Under the pieces are notes generated by a model. The model worked only from the letters and a program-made list of their open reading frames with translations. It made no database searches and was not told the DNA's origin. Positions 8,868 through 17,002 of a stretch of 64,000 bases of DNA are shown piece after piece. Numbering within the stretch: position 1 is the first letter of the stretch; every line of letters starts with the position of its first letter. This DNA is from DASWJZ01 sp963720705 (GTDB taxonomy: Bacteria > Pseudomonadota > Alphaproteobacteria > Rhizobiales > Afifellaceae): the NCBI GenBank assembly GCA_963720705.1, contig CAVRGJ010000002.1:620001-684000 (forward strand), given 5' to 3'. A program made the position numbers and the translations under genes.

Positions 8868-9551
8868 TCAGTCGGTCTGCAGAAGATCGAGCTTTGGGAA
8901 CGCGAACTGGCGGCGGCAGAGCGCGAAGACCACGACCAGCGTAACGGCGAGAAATACCCAGGCGTGGGCGAACCAACCGAGGAATCCGACTGAGAAGAAG
9001 AACGCCCGCTGTCCGAGGCTGAAATGGTAGCCGGCAAGCACGCTCATATGCGCGGCGCGATCGACCGCGCGCTTCGTCACCGCGCTGTCGCTCTCGGCTG
9101 CTGAGGGTACGGCACCGATCAGGATCGAGGTGTAGTTGAAGAGCCGGTAGGACCAGCCGAACTTGAAGAAGGCGTAGGCGTAGATGGCGAGGAGCCCGAT
9201 CGCCTTCGCCTCCCAGGCGGCGCGCGAGGTGTTGAAGGGGAGGGGCAGCTGCTCGACCGCCGAAAGCACCTGCTCCGACGAGGTCAGGAAAGCAAAGGCC
9301 GCGCCTATGGCAAGGAGCGACGTGGAGGCGAAGAACGCGGTGCCGTTCTGAAGGCCGGCGACTATGGCGGTGTCGACGATGCGGACTTCGCGCCGCGACA
9401 GCATCTCCATCCACTGCCGGCGCCGGCGATCCATGGCCGCGGTCAGCGTGCGCTGGCGCCAGGGGCTGAAATCGACGAGCCACGAGTAGCCGACCCAGCT
9501 CGCCACGAAGGCGGCAAGCGCGATCCAGTCCGAGGGTTGCAAGATAGACAT
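8868..9551 (-). CDS. DUF599 family membrane protein
   Basis: A 227-residue inner-membrane protein that I assign to DUF599 from its layout: an N-terminal helix (DWIALAAFVASWVGYSWL), the conserved WMEMLSRREVRIVDTAIVAGL block, then further helices with the HFSLGQRAFFF stretch. Function unknown. ATG 9551 gives a start at the first helix; the frame continues upstream but overlaps the promoter region of the divergent carboxylase gene, so that extension is rejected. It shares a short divergent region (9552-9658) with mccB. Confidence 0.8.
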   Translation of the reverse strand: MSILQPSDWIALAAFVASWVGYSWLVDFSPWRQRTLTAAMDRRRRQWMEMLSRREVRIVDTAIVAGLQNGTAFFASTSLLAIGAAFAFLTSSEQVLSAVEQLPLPFNTSRAAWEAKAIGLLAIYAYAFFKFGWSYRLFNYTSILIGAVPSAAESDSAVTKRAVDRAAHMSVLAGYHFSLGQRAFFFSVGFLGWFAHAWVFLAVTLVVVFALCRRQFAFPKLDLLQTD

Positions 9552-9658
9552 GTCCGGCCCGCACCCGAGCCTGCCGGAGCCGACGGCCCGCGGCAAGCGT
9601 CTGCAGTTCCGGCGCGACGGAAACTGCCGTAGTCTGGCCTCGGCCTGGGGGAGCACGC

Positions 9659-11263
9659 TTGGCGATCATAAGGACGGAGACGGTCGATCCGGCCCCGCCG
9701 CCGGAGAACACGGAGGCGTGGGCGCGCCTCGTCGCGGACTATCGGGCGCTTCGCCTCGAGGCTGCGATGGGCGGGCCGGAGCGTGCGCGCGAGCGGCATC
9801 TTCAGCGCGGCAAGCTTCTGCCGCGCGACCGCATCGCCGGGCTGCTCGATCCTGGCTCGCCGTTCCTTGAGCTCTCGCCGCTCGCCGCGCACGACATGTA
9901 TGGCGAAGCGATCGCCGGCGCCGGCATCATCACCGGCATTGGGCGCGTCTCAGGCCGCCTCGTCATGGTCGTCTGCAACGACGCGACGGTGAAGGGCGGC
10001 ACCTACTATCCGATGACGGTGAAGAAGCATCTCCGCGCGCAGGAGATCGCGCTCGAGAACCGGCTTCCGTGCATCTATCTGGTCGATTCCGGCGGGGCGA
10101 ACCTGCCGCATCAGACCGAAGTCTTTCCCGACCGGGAGCATTTCGGCCGCATCTTCTTCAACCAGGCGAAGATGTCGGCGGCGGCGATCCCGCAGATCGC
10201 TGCGGTGATGGGCTCGTGCACGGCGGGCGGGGCCTATGTGCCGGCGATGTCCGACGAGACGGTGATCGTGAAGGGCGAGGGGACGATTTTTTTGGCGGGC
10301 CCGCCGCTGGTCAAAGCGGCGACGGGTGAAATCGTGAGCGCCGAGGAGCTTGGCGGCGCGGACGTGCACGCACGCCGCTCCGGCGTCGCCGACCACTATG
10401 CGCTGGACGACCCGCATGCGCTGGCGATCGTCCGCGACATCGTCGGGCATCTGGGCGGACGCACAGCCGGCGGGGCCTCCGCCGGCGCGTTTGCCGATCC
10501 GCTCCATCCGACATCGGACCTGGAAAAGATCGTGCCTGTCGACCTCCGCCGCCAGTACGATCCGCGGGCACTGATCGCCCGGCTTGTCGACGGCTCGGAT
10601 TTCTCCGAGTTCAAAACGCTCTACGGCGAGACGCTCGTCGCCGGCTTCGCCGCGATCCAGGGGATGCCGGTCGGCATCCTAGCCAACAACGGCATCCTCT
10701 TCTCCGAGTCGGCGCTGAAGGGCGCACATTTCATCGAGCTCTGCTGCCAGCGAAAGATCCCGCTCCTCTTCTTGCAGAACATCGCGGGCTTCATGGTCGG
10801 CGCCGCTTACGAGGCGGGCGGGATCGCCAAGGACGGCGCCAAGCTCGTCGCGGCCGTCGCCTGTGCGGCGGTGCCCAAGATCACGCTGATCGTGGGCGGC
10901 TCCTACGGCGCCGGGAACTACGGCATGTGCGGCCGCGCCTTCTCGCCGCGCTTCCTCTTCACCTGGCCGAACGCGCGCATCTCGGTGATGGGAGGCGAAC
11001 AGGCGGCCTCGGTGCTCGCCACCATCCGCCGCGACAATATCGAGGCGGACGGCGGGACGCAGTCGGAGGATGAGGAGGAGGCTTTCAAGGCGCCGGTCCG
11101 CCAGCGCTACGAAACGGAGGGAAACCCGCTCTACGCTACTGCGCGGCTCTGGGACGACGGCATCATCCTTCCGTCGGAGACGCGCGACGTGCTCGGCCTT
11201 GCGCTCGGCGTCTGCCTCAACGCGCCGATCGAAGAGACGAAGTTTGGGGTGTGGAGGATGTGA
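9659..11263 (+). CDS. mccB: Methylcrotonyl-CoA carboxylase carboxyltransferase (beta) subunit
   Basis: Carboxyltransferase half of 3-methylcrotonyl-CoA carboxylase, 534 residues, the expected length. It moves CO2 from biotin to 3-methylcrotonyl-CoA in leucine degradation. Diagnostic stretches are VDSGGANLPHQTEVFPD (residues ~142-158), GSCTAGGAYVPAMSDE (~184-199) and the C-terminal GGSYGAGNYGMCGRAFSPRF oxyanion region. Start appears to be TTG 9659. The biotin-carrying alpha subunit is not next to it but at 18675, with nine other genes between, while ivd is upstream at 2652. Confidence 0.93.
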   Translation: MAIIRTETVDPAPPPENTEAWARLVADYRALRLEAAMGGPERARERHLQRGKLLPRDRIAGLLDPGSPFLELSPLAAHDMYGEAIAGAGIITGIGRVSGRLVMVVCNDATVKGGTYYPMTVKKHLRAQEIALENRLPCIYLVDSGGANLPHQTEVFPDREHFGRIFFNQAKMSAAAIPQIAAVMGSCTAGGAYVPAMSDETVIVKGEGTIFLAGPPLVKAATGEIVSAEELGGADVHARRSGVADHYALDDPHALAIVRDIVGHLGGRTAGGASAGAFADPLHPTSDLEKIVPVDLRRQYDPRALIARLVDGSDFSEFKTLYGETLVAGFAAIQGMPVGILANNGILFSESALKGAHFIELCCQRKIPLLFLQNIAGFMVGAAYEAGGIAKDGAKLVAAVACAAVPKITLIVGGSYGAGNYGMCGRAFSPRFLFTWPNARISVMGGEQAASVLATIRRDNIEADGGTQSEDEEEAFKAPVRQRYETEGNPLYATARLWDDGIILPSETRDVLGLALGVCLNAPIEETKFGVWRM

Positions 11264-11293
11264 GGACGTCGACCAAGTCGACAGTTCATGTCC

Positions 11294-11623
11294 TCAGTGC
11301 GTTTCGCCGATCTTGGTGATGGACGTGACTACGTTTCCTTCCCAGAGGATGTCGACCTGCGAATATTGCCCCTTGTTGACCGGCGTTTCTTCGTAACGCG
11401 CCTCTCGCCAAGCGAAGACCTGGTTCCCGAGGCCCTGTTCGACGATGGCGAGGTCGAGGAGCAGGATCTCCGGGTTGATACCCTGCGGTTGGTGTTTGTT
11501 CAGAACCGGGTTCTTGTTGGTCGCGGAGACTTCCACTTCGCCGGTGACGTGCAGCCGCCCTGGTCCCGGCGGCTGCAAATCCACCCATGCGTTCCAGTTC
11601 CGCGTGTTCGGTTTCGACGCCAT
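11294..11623 (-). CDS. Hypothetical protein (109 aa)
   Basis: Not recognised. A soluble-looking protein without signal or membrane segment; notable stretches are NWNAWVDLQPPGPGRLHVTGEVEV and INPEILLLDLAIV. Start ATG 11623 is preceded by an AGGGGGG ribosome site; the open frame extends 14 residues further but without a better site. It is convergent with mccB (30 bases between stops). Tryptophan and proline in the N-terminal part and alternating hydrophobic strands suggest a small beta-rich fold; this is only an impression. Confidence 0.6.
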   Translation of the reverse strand: MASKPNTRNWNAWVDLQPPGPGRLHVTGEVEVSATNKNPVLNKHQPQGINPEILLLDLAIVEQGLGNQVFAWREARYEETPVNKGQYSQVDILWEGNVVTSITKIGETH

Positions 11624-11707
11624 TGTTTGTGCCCCCCTAAGTCGTGGCCGAGAGCATTGATACACTGATAAGTTGTATCACGCAAACCTTTGCGTGTAAA
11701 ATGACTT

Positions 11708-11944
11708 ATGCTCCCAATGCGCATAGCCTTTGCGGCGCTGGTTTTCGGGTGGGCCGTGCAGTCTCAAGCGCTGGCTTTGCCGGACGCCTTCCTGCAGCCT
11801 CCGCCGCCGGTAAATCAGTCGCCGATCCCGACGCCGGTGCAGGGCTGCTGCAAGCACTGCACGGTGGGCAAAGCCTGCGGCGATACCTGCATCGCGCGCG
11901 ACAAGACCTGTCACGTCGGTCCGGGCTGCGCCTGCGACGGCTGA
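11708..11944 (+). CDS. Small secreted cysteine-rich protein (78 aa)
   Basis: A short exported protein of unknown function. Residues 1-24 form a typical Sec signal (MRIAFAALVFGWAVQSQALA from the second Met). A proline-rich linker (PPPPVNQSPIPTP) follows, then a compact C-terminal module of about 32 residues with eight cysteines in the order CC-x2-C-x5-C-x3-C-x6-C-x5-C-x-C, containing KACGDTCIARDKTCH. The Cys spacing suggests a disulfide- or metal-stabilised mini-domain. I recall similar C-terminal modules in other proteobacterial exported proteins but cannot name a family. ATG 11717 is an alternative start. Confidence 0.65.
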   Translation: MLPMRIAFAALVFGWAVQSQALALPDAFLQPPPPVNQSPIPTPVQGCCKHCTVGKACGDTCIARDKTCHVGPGCACDG

Positions 11945-11966
11945 CGCAGGGAGGCGTTCCGCCCGC

Positions 11967-12347
11967 TCAGTAGCGCTCGATCGTCATCACCTCGACGTGG
12001 CCGCGGTCGCCGATGAAGGCGGAGGCGATCCAGCCTGTGATCGAGACGACGATCGAACCGAAGACCGCGGACCAGAAGCCCGCGACCGTCATTCCGTCTC
12101 CGAGGATCCAGGCAACAAGCCCGAGCATGGCCGCGTTGATCACCAGCAGGAAAAGGCCGAGCGTCAGGATGGTGAGCGGCAAAGTGAGAAGGATCACGAT
12201 CGGCCGCACGATGGCGTTGACGATGCCAAGGAGGAGGGCGGCCCAGACGAGCGACCAAGCGTCGTTGATCTTGACGCCCGGCACGAGCTTCGAAGCGACC
12301 CAAAGGCCGATCGCAACGATGACGATCCGAAGGAGAAGCCCCCTCAT
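11967..12347 (-). CDS. YvlD / superfamily IV holin-like membrane protein
   Basis: 126 residues, four predicted membrane helices (residues ~4-20, 29-48, 53-77 and 84-113) with the conserved NAIVRPIVILLTLPLTILTLGLF block that defines the YvlD (4-TMS phage-holin-like) family. Despite the family name there is no phage context, and members are generally unexplained chromosomal membrane proteins. ATG 12347 with upstream GGCGTGGA is the best start; the frame is open further up but antisense to a charged region. It is transcribed away from the phosphatase gene at 12521. Confidence 0.82.
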   Translation of the reverse strand: MRGLLLRIVIVAIGLWVASKLVPGVKINDAWSLVWAALLLGIVNAIVRPIVILLTLPLTILTLGLFLLVINAAMLGLVAWILGDGMTVAGFWSAVFGSIVVSITGWIASAFIGDRGHVEVMTIERY

Positions 12348-12418
12348 TCCACGCCTTTCGCCAATTCGCCATCCTAACTCTATCGCGCGGCGGGGATCGG
12401 CGTCGAGCCGGACGCGCG

Positions 12419-12444
12419 CACCCCTCCCTCGGGGGAGAAGGGCG
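12419..12444. repeat. Short intergenic hairpin repeat, copy 1
   Basis: A CTCCCTC-GGGGGAGAAGG hairpin motif between two divergent genes. A very similar motif (CTCCCTCAAGGGGAGAAGG) occurs at 20641-20666 after mccA. The likeness suggests a dispersed short palindromic repeat family, although two copies in a GC-rich window is thin evidence. Confidence 0.35.
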
Positions 12445-12520
12445 CGGTTCCGCATGCGCCAATCTACCGTCTTCCGCTCGCCACACTTCGTTACTATCTG
12501 TCGGACAAAGGAGATTCCCG

Positions 12521-13099
12521 ATGTCCGTGAGCGCGCCAAAGCGCCAATTGTCCATTTGCGGCCTGACCGAGCTTGGCGCGTTCCGCGACGCGTCGGTCAC
12601 GCATGTCCTCTCGATCCTCGATCCTGGTTTTCCGGAGCCCTCTGATTTTGCCGAATACGGGCCGCACAAGCGGCTGACGCTCCGCTTCGACGACGTGATC
12701 GAGCCGGGCGCCGGCCTGATGCCGCCCGAGCCGCACCACATCGAGGCGCTCTTGGATTTCGGCAAAGGACTCGCGGCGGCGATCGACGACCCGCTTGGCC
12801 ATCTCCTCGTCCACTGCCACGCGGGGATTTCGCGCTCCACAGCGTCGATGACCATACTGCTTGCCGAGGCGCGGCCGGAGACGGACGAGGATACGATCTT
12901 CGAGCACATCCGTGAGATCCGCCCGCAGGCCTGGCCGAACTCGCGCATGATCGGCATGGCCGACACGCTGCTTGAACGCGAGGGCCGGCTCCTTGCCGCG
13001 CTCCGCCGGCACTATTCCGAGCAGATCCGCCGCCGCCCCGACATCGCCGAGATGATCGAGCGCGTCGGGCGCAAGAAAGAGGTGGCGATGGCCGCTTAG
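12521..13099 (+). CDS. Dual-specificity / tyrosine phosphatase-like protein
   Basis: 192-residue cytoplasmic protein with an intact cysteine-phosphatase loop HCHAGISRSTAS: nucleophile Cys99 and phosphate-binding Arg105. The general acid is probably an Asp in the preceding RFDDVIEP stretch (residues 55-62). The family dephosphorylates protein tyrosine or other phosphoesters; the substrate here is unknown. ATG 12521 is preceded by AAAGGAG within about ten bases. It stands alone, divergent from the YvlD-like gene. Confidence 0.85.
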   Translation: MSVSAPKRQLSICGLTELGAFRDASVTHVLSILDPGFPEPSDFAEYGPHKRLTLRFDDVIEPGAGLMPPEPHHIEALLDFGKGLAAAIDDPLGHLLVHCHAGISRSTASMTILLAEARPETDEDTIFEHIREIRPQAWPNSRMIGMADTLLEREGRLLAALRRHYSEQIRRRPDIAEMIERVGRKKEVAMAA

Positions 13100-13273
13100 C
13101 GCCGTCGCCTGCTCGGGGCTTCCCTCACGCAGCGGCGCTTTGCGTGCCGCAAATCCTCACTGCGGATTGAAGCGGCGTGACGCGAAAGGCTTGGTCGGCC
13201 GCGCCGCTTCCCACTACATTCCGCCGGGAATTCGCGGGGCCTGGGCGGCCGCGCGTGACTAACGGAGTTCGAC

Positions 13274-13786
13274 ATGATGACGAAGCGCCAGGTTCTCTTT
13301 TCCGGTGCGGCCTTCGCAGGACTTGCAGCGCTCGGCGCCAAGTTCGGCATCGGCGGCGCACGAAGCGAGGACGCCGAGGTGTTTGAGGTCACCAAGACCG
13401 AGGACGAATGGCGAGCGATCCTGACGCCCGATCAGTTCAACGTGTTGCGCAAAGAAGGGACCGAGCCGCCGTTCACGAGCCCGCTTCTCGACGAGCACCG
13501 CGACGGCATTTTCGCCTGCGCCGGCTGCGACCTGCCGGTCTTCGAATCGAACAAGAAGTTCGACAGCGGCACTGGGTGGCCGAGTTTTTGGCAGGAGATC
13601 GCGGGGAACGTCTCTTTCAAAGAAGACCGCTCTTTCCTAATGCTCCGTACCGAAGAGCACTGCCGTCGCTGCGGCGGTCATCTTGGTCACGTCTTCGACG
13701 ACGGTCCGCCGCCGACCGGCAAGCGCCACTGCATCAACGGACTGGCGCTGGTCTTCCATCCCACCGAGGCGCAGACGACCGGCTAA
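13274..13786 (+). CDS. msrB: Peptide-methionine (R)-S-oxide reductase MsrB, exported
   Basis: Repairs methionine-R-sulfoxide in proteins using a catalytic cysteine. The MsrB domain covers residues ~38-165: zinc cysteines Cys82/Cys85 (CAGC) and Cys130/Cys133 (CRRC), the FDSGTGWPSFW signature, and catalytic Cys153 in KRHCINGLAL. The N-terminus (MTKRQVLFSGAAFAGLAALGA) is a signal-like hydrophobic stretch with a positively charged n-region but only one Arg, so Sec or atypical Tat export is likely and the enzyme should act in the periplasm. Its stop codon overlaps that of the convergent small membrane protein gene by three bases. Confidence 0.92.
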   Translation: MMTKRQVLFSGAAFAGLAALGAKFGIGGARSEDAEVFEVTKTEDEWRAILTPDQFNVLRKEGTEPPFTSPLLDEHRDGIFACAGCDLPVFESNKKFDSGTGWPSFWQEIAGNVSFKEDRSFLMLRTEEHCRRCGGHLGHVFDDGPPPTGKRHCINGLALVFHPTEAQTTG

Positions 13787-13932
13787 GTGGTGGCCGCGAC
13801 TGTGGCGATAATCACCGCCACAACAGCGCAGCAAATGATGGCGATATAGACGATCGCAAGCGGCGCGTCGCTCGGCTGAGCGTCGCGCGAGGTCTTGTCT
13901 CGCTTGCCGGCGTCGTCCATTTCGCTGCGCAT
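13783..13932 (-). CDS. Small single-pass membrane protein (49 aa)
   Basis: A short frame not matched to a family: a charged, hydrophilic head (MRSEMDDAGKRDKTSRDAQ) followed by one strong membrane helix (APLAIVYIAIICCAVVAVII) and a short tail. ATG 13932 is preceded by GAAGG at suitable distance; ATG 13920 is the alternative. The stop is back to back with that of msrB. The charge and hydrophobicity layout argue for a real small protein, but expression is not shown. Confidence 0.5.
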   Translation of the reverse strand: MRSEMDDAGKRDKTSRDAQPSDAPLAIVYIAIICCAVVAVIIATVAATT

Positions 13933-14117
13933 TCGTCGGCCTTCGCTCCTGGGCCCGCGCGGGCCCACCTCGAGCTAGGCGATTTCGGCGCGAATTGAGC
14001 GATATTCGAGCTATTTACCTTGACAGATAACTGTGCTGCCGCCGGGCGGCGCGCTCTGTCGCCGCAGAGCCAGCGCGGCGGCGCCAATCAGGGTTAAGAG
14101 GGGGTGGAGTTGACCCC

Positions 14118-15509
14118 ATGTTCCTCAGCGTCTTCGACATCTTCAAGATCGGCATCGGTCCCTCGAGCTCGCACACCGTCGGACCGATGGTGGCGGCTCG
14201 CCGCTTCGTCGACGAGGCGCTTCGGCCGCTTGCAGAAGCCAGGCGGATCACCGTCGATCTTCACGGCTCGCTCGCCTTTACGGGCAAGGGGCACGGCACG
14301 GATCGCGCGATCGCGCTGGCGCTCCAAGGAGCGACACCCGACACGGTCGATCCCGACGCCATACCGGCGATCCTCGATGGCCTCGCGCATACGAAGACGC
14401 TCGCCGCGATCGGCTTGCCCGATGTCGCATTCGATCCGGCGGCGGACATCCGTTTCGAATACGGCCCGCCGCTTCCCGGCCACGCCAACGGCATGGTGTT
14501 TCGCGCTCTCGATGCCAACGGCGCGACACTTGCCGAGCAGATATTCTATTCGGTCGGCGGCGGCTTTGTCGCGCGGGCCGACGAGCTAGCCGCGGCGGGC
14601 GGGGAGGGGATCGTTGTCGCCGAGGCGGCAAATCCGCCGGTCCCCTATCCCTTCGCGAGCGCTGCCGAGATGCTTCGAATGGGGAAGGAGTCAGGCCTTT
14701 CGATCGCGGAGCTGAAGCGTGCGAACGAGATCATCCGCGCGCCAGGCGCCGATCTCGATCAGGGCCTTGACCGTATCTGGCACGCGATGGACACCTGCAT
14801 GAACCGCGGGCTTGGCCACGGCGGTACGCTCCCCGGCGGGCTCAAGGTGAAACGCCGCGCGCACGAAATCCACCGCCAGCTGCTCGCCGAGCACGGCGCG
14901 AACAGCCTGCAGCCGCATCGCATCATGGACTGGCTCTCGGTCTACGCCATGGCGGTGAACGAGGAGAACGCCGCCGGCGGGCGCGTGGTGACGGCCCCGA
15001 CGAACGGCGCCGCCGGCGTCATCCCCGCAGTCATCCGCTACTACTTGGAGCACTGCGTCGGCGCCGATCGCGCGGGTGTGCGGACCTTTCTCCTCGTCGC
15101 CGCGGCGATCGGCGGCATCATCAAGCACAATGCCTCGATCTCGGGCGCCGAGGTAGGTTGCCAGGGCGAGGTCGGCTCGGCCTCCGCGATGGCCGCAGCA
15201 GGGCTCGCCGCGGCGCTCGGCGCTACTAATGCGCAGGTGGAGAACGCCGCGGAGATCGCGCTTGAGCATCACCTCGGCATGACCTGCGATCCGATCGGCG
15301 GGCTCGTGCAGGTGCCGTGCATCGAGCGGAATGCGCTCGGCGCGGTCAAGGCTGTCAGCGCTGCTTCGCTTGCGCTTCGCGGCGACGGGTCGCATTTCGT
15401 GCCGCTCGACAACTGCATCGAGACGATGCGGCAGACCGGCCTCGACATGAGCGAGCGCTACAAAGAGACCTCGAAGGGCGGCCTCGCCGTCAACGTTGTA
15501 GCGTGCTGA
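14118..15509 (+). CDS. sdaA: L-serine ammonia-lyase (iron-sulfur type)
   Basis: Single-chain [4Fe-4S] L-serine dehydratase, 463 residues, turning L-serine into pyruvate and ammonia in the cytoplasm. The N-terminal beta domain opens with FDIFKIGIGPSSSHTVGPM; the alpha domain begins near residue 190. Iron-sulfur cysteines are visible in GCQGEVGSA, in LGMTCDPIGGLVQVPCIERN and at the extreme C-terminus (VNVVAC). The intact terminal Cys indicates an undamaged gene. The 3' end overlaps the convergent membrane-protein gene by 20 bases. Confidence 0.95.
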   Translation: MFLSVFDIFKIGIGPSSSHTVGPMVAARRFVDEALRPLAEARRITVDLHGSLAFTGKGHGTDRAIALALQGATPDTVDPDAIPAILDGLAHTKTLAAIGLPDVAFDPAADIRFEYGPPLPGHANGMVFRALDANGATLAEQIFYSVGGGFVARADELAAAGGEGIVVAEAANPPVPYPFASAAEMLRMGKESGLSIAELKRANEIIRAPGADLDQGLDRIWHAMDTCMNRGLGHGGTLPGGLKVKRRAHEIHRQLLAEHGANSLQPHRIMDWLSVYAMAVNEENAAGGRVVTAPTNGAAGVIPAVIRYYLEHCVGADRAGVRTFLLVAAAIGGIIKHNASISGAEVGCQGEVGSASAMAAAGLAAALGATNAQVENAAEIALEHHLGMTCDPIGGLVQVPCIERNALGAVKAVSAASLALRGDGSHFVPLDNCIETMRQTGLDMSERYKETSKGGLAVNVVAC

Positions 15510-16999
15510 GGGTCGCCGACGACGAGTCGCAGGGCGGGATGTTGGCCGGCCCCGCTGCTGCCGGCGCAGCCACGGCGTAAACGTACCAGGTCTCCAACAG
15601 GAATTCGGCCGGAAAGGTCGCTTCGAGCGAGAGGTCGGCCGTTTTGGTGGCGTCGAACGTGCCGTCGGTCAGGAGCAGCAATCGGCCGGCGGACGCCGAG
15701 GCGGCGTACACGAGGCGGTCGTCCAGTATGTTCGGATCGAGCGCCGCACTTGCCCCGGCATTCCACTTCTGGAACCAAGCCAGGCATTCTCTCCGCGGAT
15801 CGAAGTATGGGCGTTCGAGGTTCGCCGCGAGATCAACACCGAGCGCGGCCGGGTAGGCTGCCCATTGCACGTCGGCGCCGTTGTGCGCTTTCGCCCACGC
15901 GGTGATCGCCTTGATCGGCGTGAAGGGCGCGACGAAGGACCAGCCCGCCACCCAGAACGCCGACGCGACTAGGATGGCGGCCCAGGTCTTCGTGAGTAGG
16001 GAGGGCTGACCCTCCCCGTCCTCTGCGAGCATCCACTCCAGCCCGATCAGGCTGAGAAAAAGCATCGCGGTATGTCGGGCTGCGGTCGGATAGAGGAATG
16101 TGCCGAGCGAAAACATTGCGGCGAAGAAGAGGAGATAGATCGCGGCGGCCCTCCGATTTCGGGAAAGCGCGAAGCAGCCGATGGCCGCGACAAAGAGCCC
16201 GACGACGGCGCTCATCGGTGCGCCGATTCCTGTCCAATGCGGCGGCATGAAACGCGGGTCGATCGGGATCAGCGCGTAGGAAATCGACTCGAGCGCGGAG
16301 AGCACCTTGAGCCCCAGCGACGGCGGAAGCCTCTCGATGGTCTCGACCCCGCTCGCCGGAAACGCAGTCGCGACAGCGGCGATGCATCCGAGGAACCAAA
16401 TCCCGATTCCGAGCGCCGAAACGCGCCGTTCAAGCGCGAACAGCATCAGAATGCAGATCGCGGAGAGAATCAGGAAATGCGCGGAGATGTTCGCCATCAG
16501 CGCAAGGATCAGGCAGGCGACCCAGTGTCGTCTGAACGCCAAGAAGGCGAAGGAACAGAGTCACGCCGAGGCCGTAGCTGCGCGAGATCGTGCCCCACTC
16601 GAAGAGGATCGGATAGCTCGCGAGGATGAGAAGCTTCGTCCACGGTCTGAACGGAGCGCGGGTCCAGAGCAGCGCGATCGTTGCAAGCGCGACGCAAAGC
16701 TGAACGATCTTCAACGTCGTCGGCGCACTGCCGAGCGGAGACAGCGCGCGCAGCAACAGGTACCAGAGCGCAGGATGGCCTTCGTAGTGGAGGTTGGCGA
16801 AGAGCGCGGCGAGCGAGGGCGAATGCTCGGCAAGCAGCACCGCCTGCAACTCGTCTCGCCACGCGACGTGGGTCAGGATCAGCGTGATCTGCAGCGCGAT
16901 TAGCGCTGCAAGCGCGATCCGCGGAAGGATGCCAGTGGCTTCGTCTGAGGGGGAAGGCGGCTTGTCGTTCGTGTGCGCCGCGATTGACGCGGCGTTCAT
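15490..16999 (-). pseudogene. GT-C-like polytopic membrane protein, broken by a frameshift
   Basis: Two overlapping frames form one ~502-residue membrane protein. The N-terminal part (16999 to about 16552) has a first periplasmic loop with WRDELQAVLLAEHS and NLHYEGHPALWYLLL, resembling the acidic D-E motif of GT-C glycosyltransferases. The C-terminal part (about 16551 to 15490) continues with ...FAFLAFRRHWVACL and many helices. The frames join if one base is removed near 16552 (around the GTTCCTTC run on the minus strand); total length 1510 = 3n+1 fits one insertion. ATG 16999 starts three bases after the stop of the upstream flavoprotein gene, so they are an operon. Donor and acceptor are unknown. 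Confidence 0.75.
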
Positions 17000-17002
17000 C
17001 CG

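Noticed and set aside
11967..12347. Phage remnant suggested by the holin-like family name
   Set aside because: YvlD-type proteins share only the four-helix pattern; there are no other phage genes nearby.
14029..14055. TTGACA box upstream of sdaA
   Set aside because: No -10-like sequence at 16-18 bases; the spacing falls on CGGGCG.
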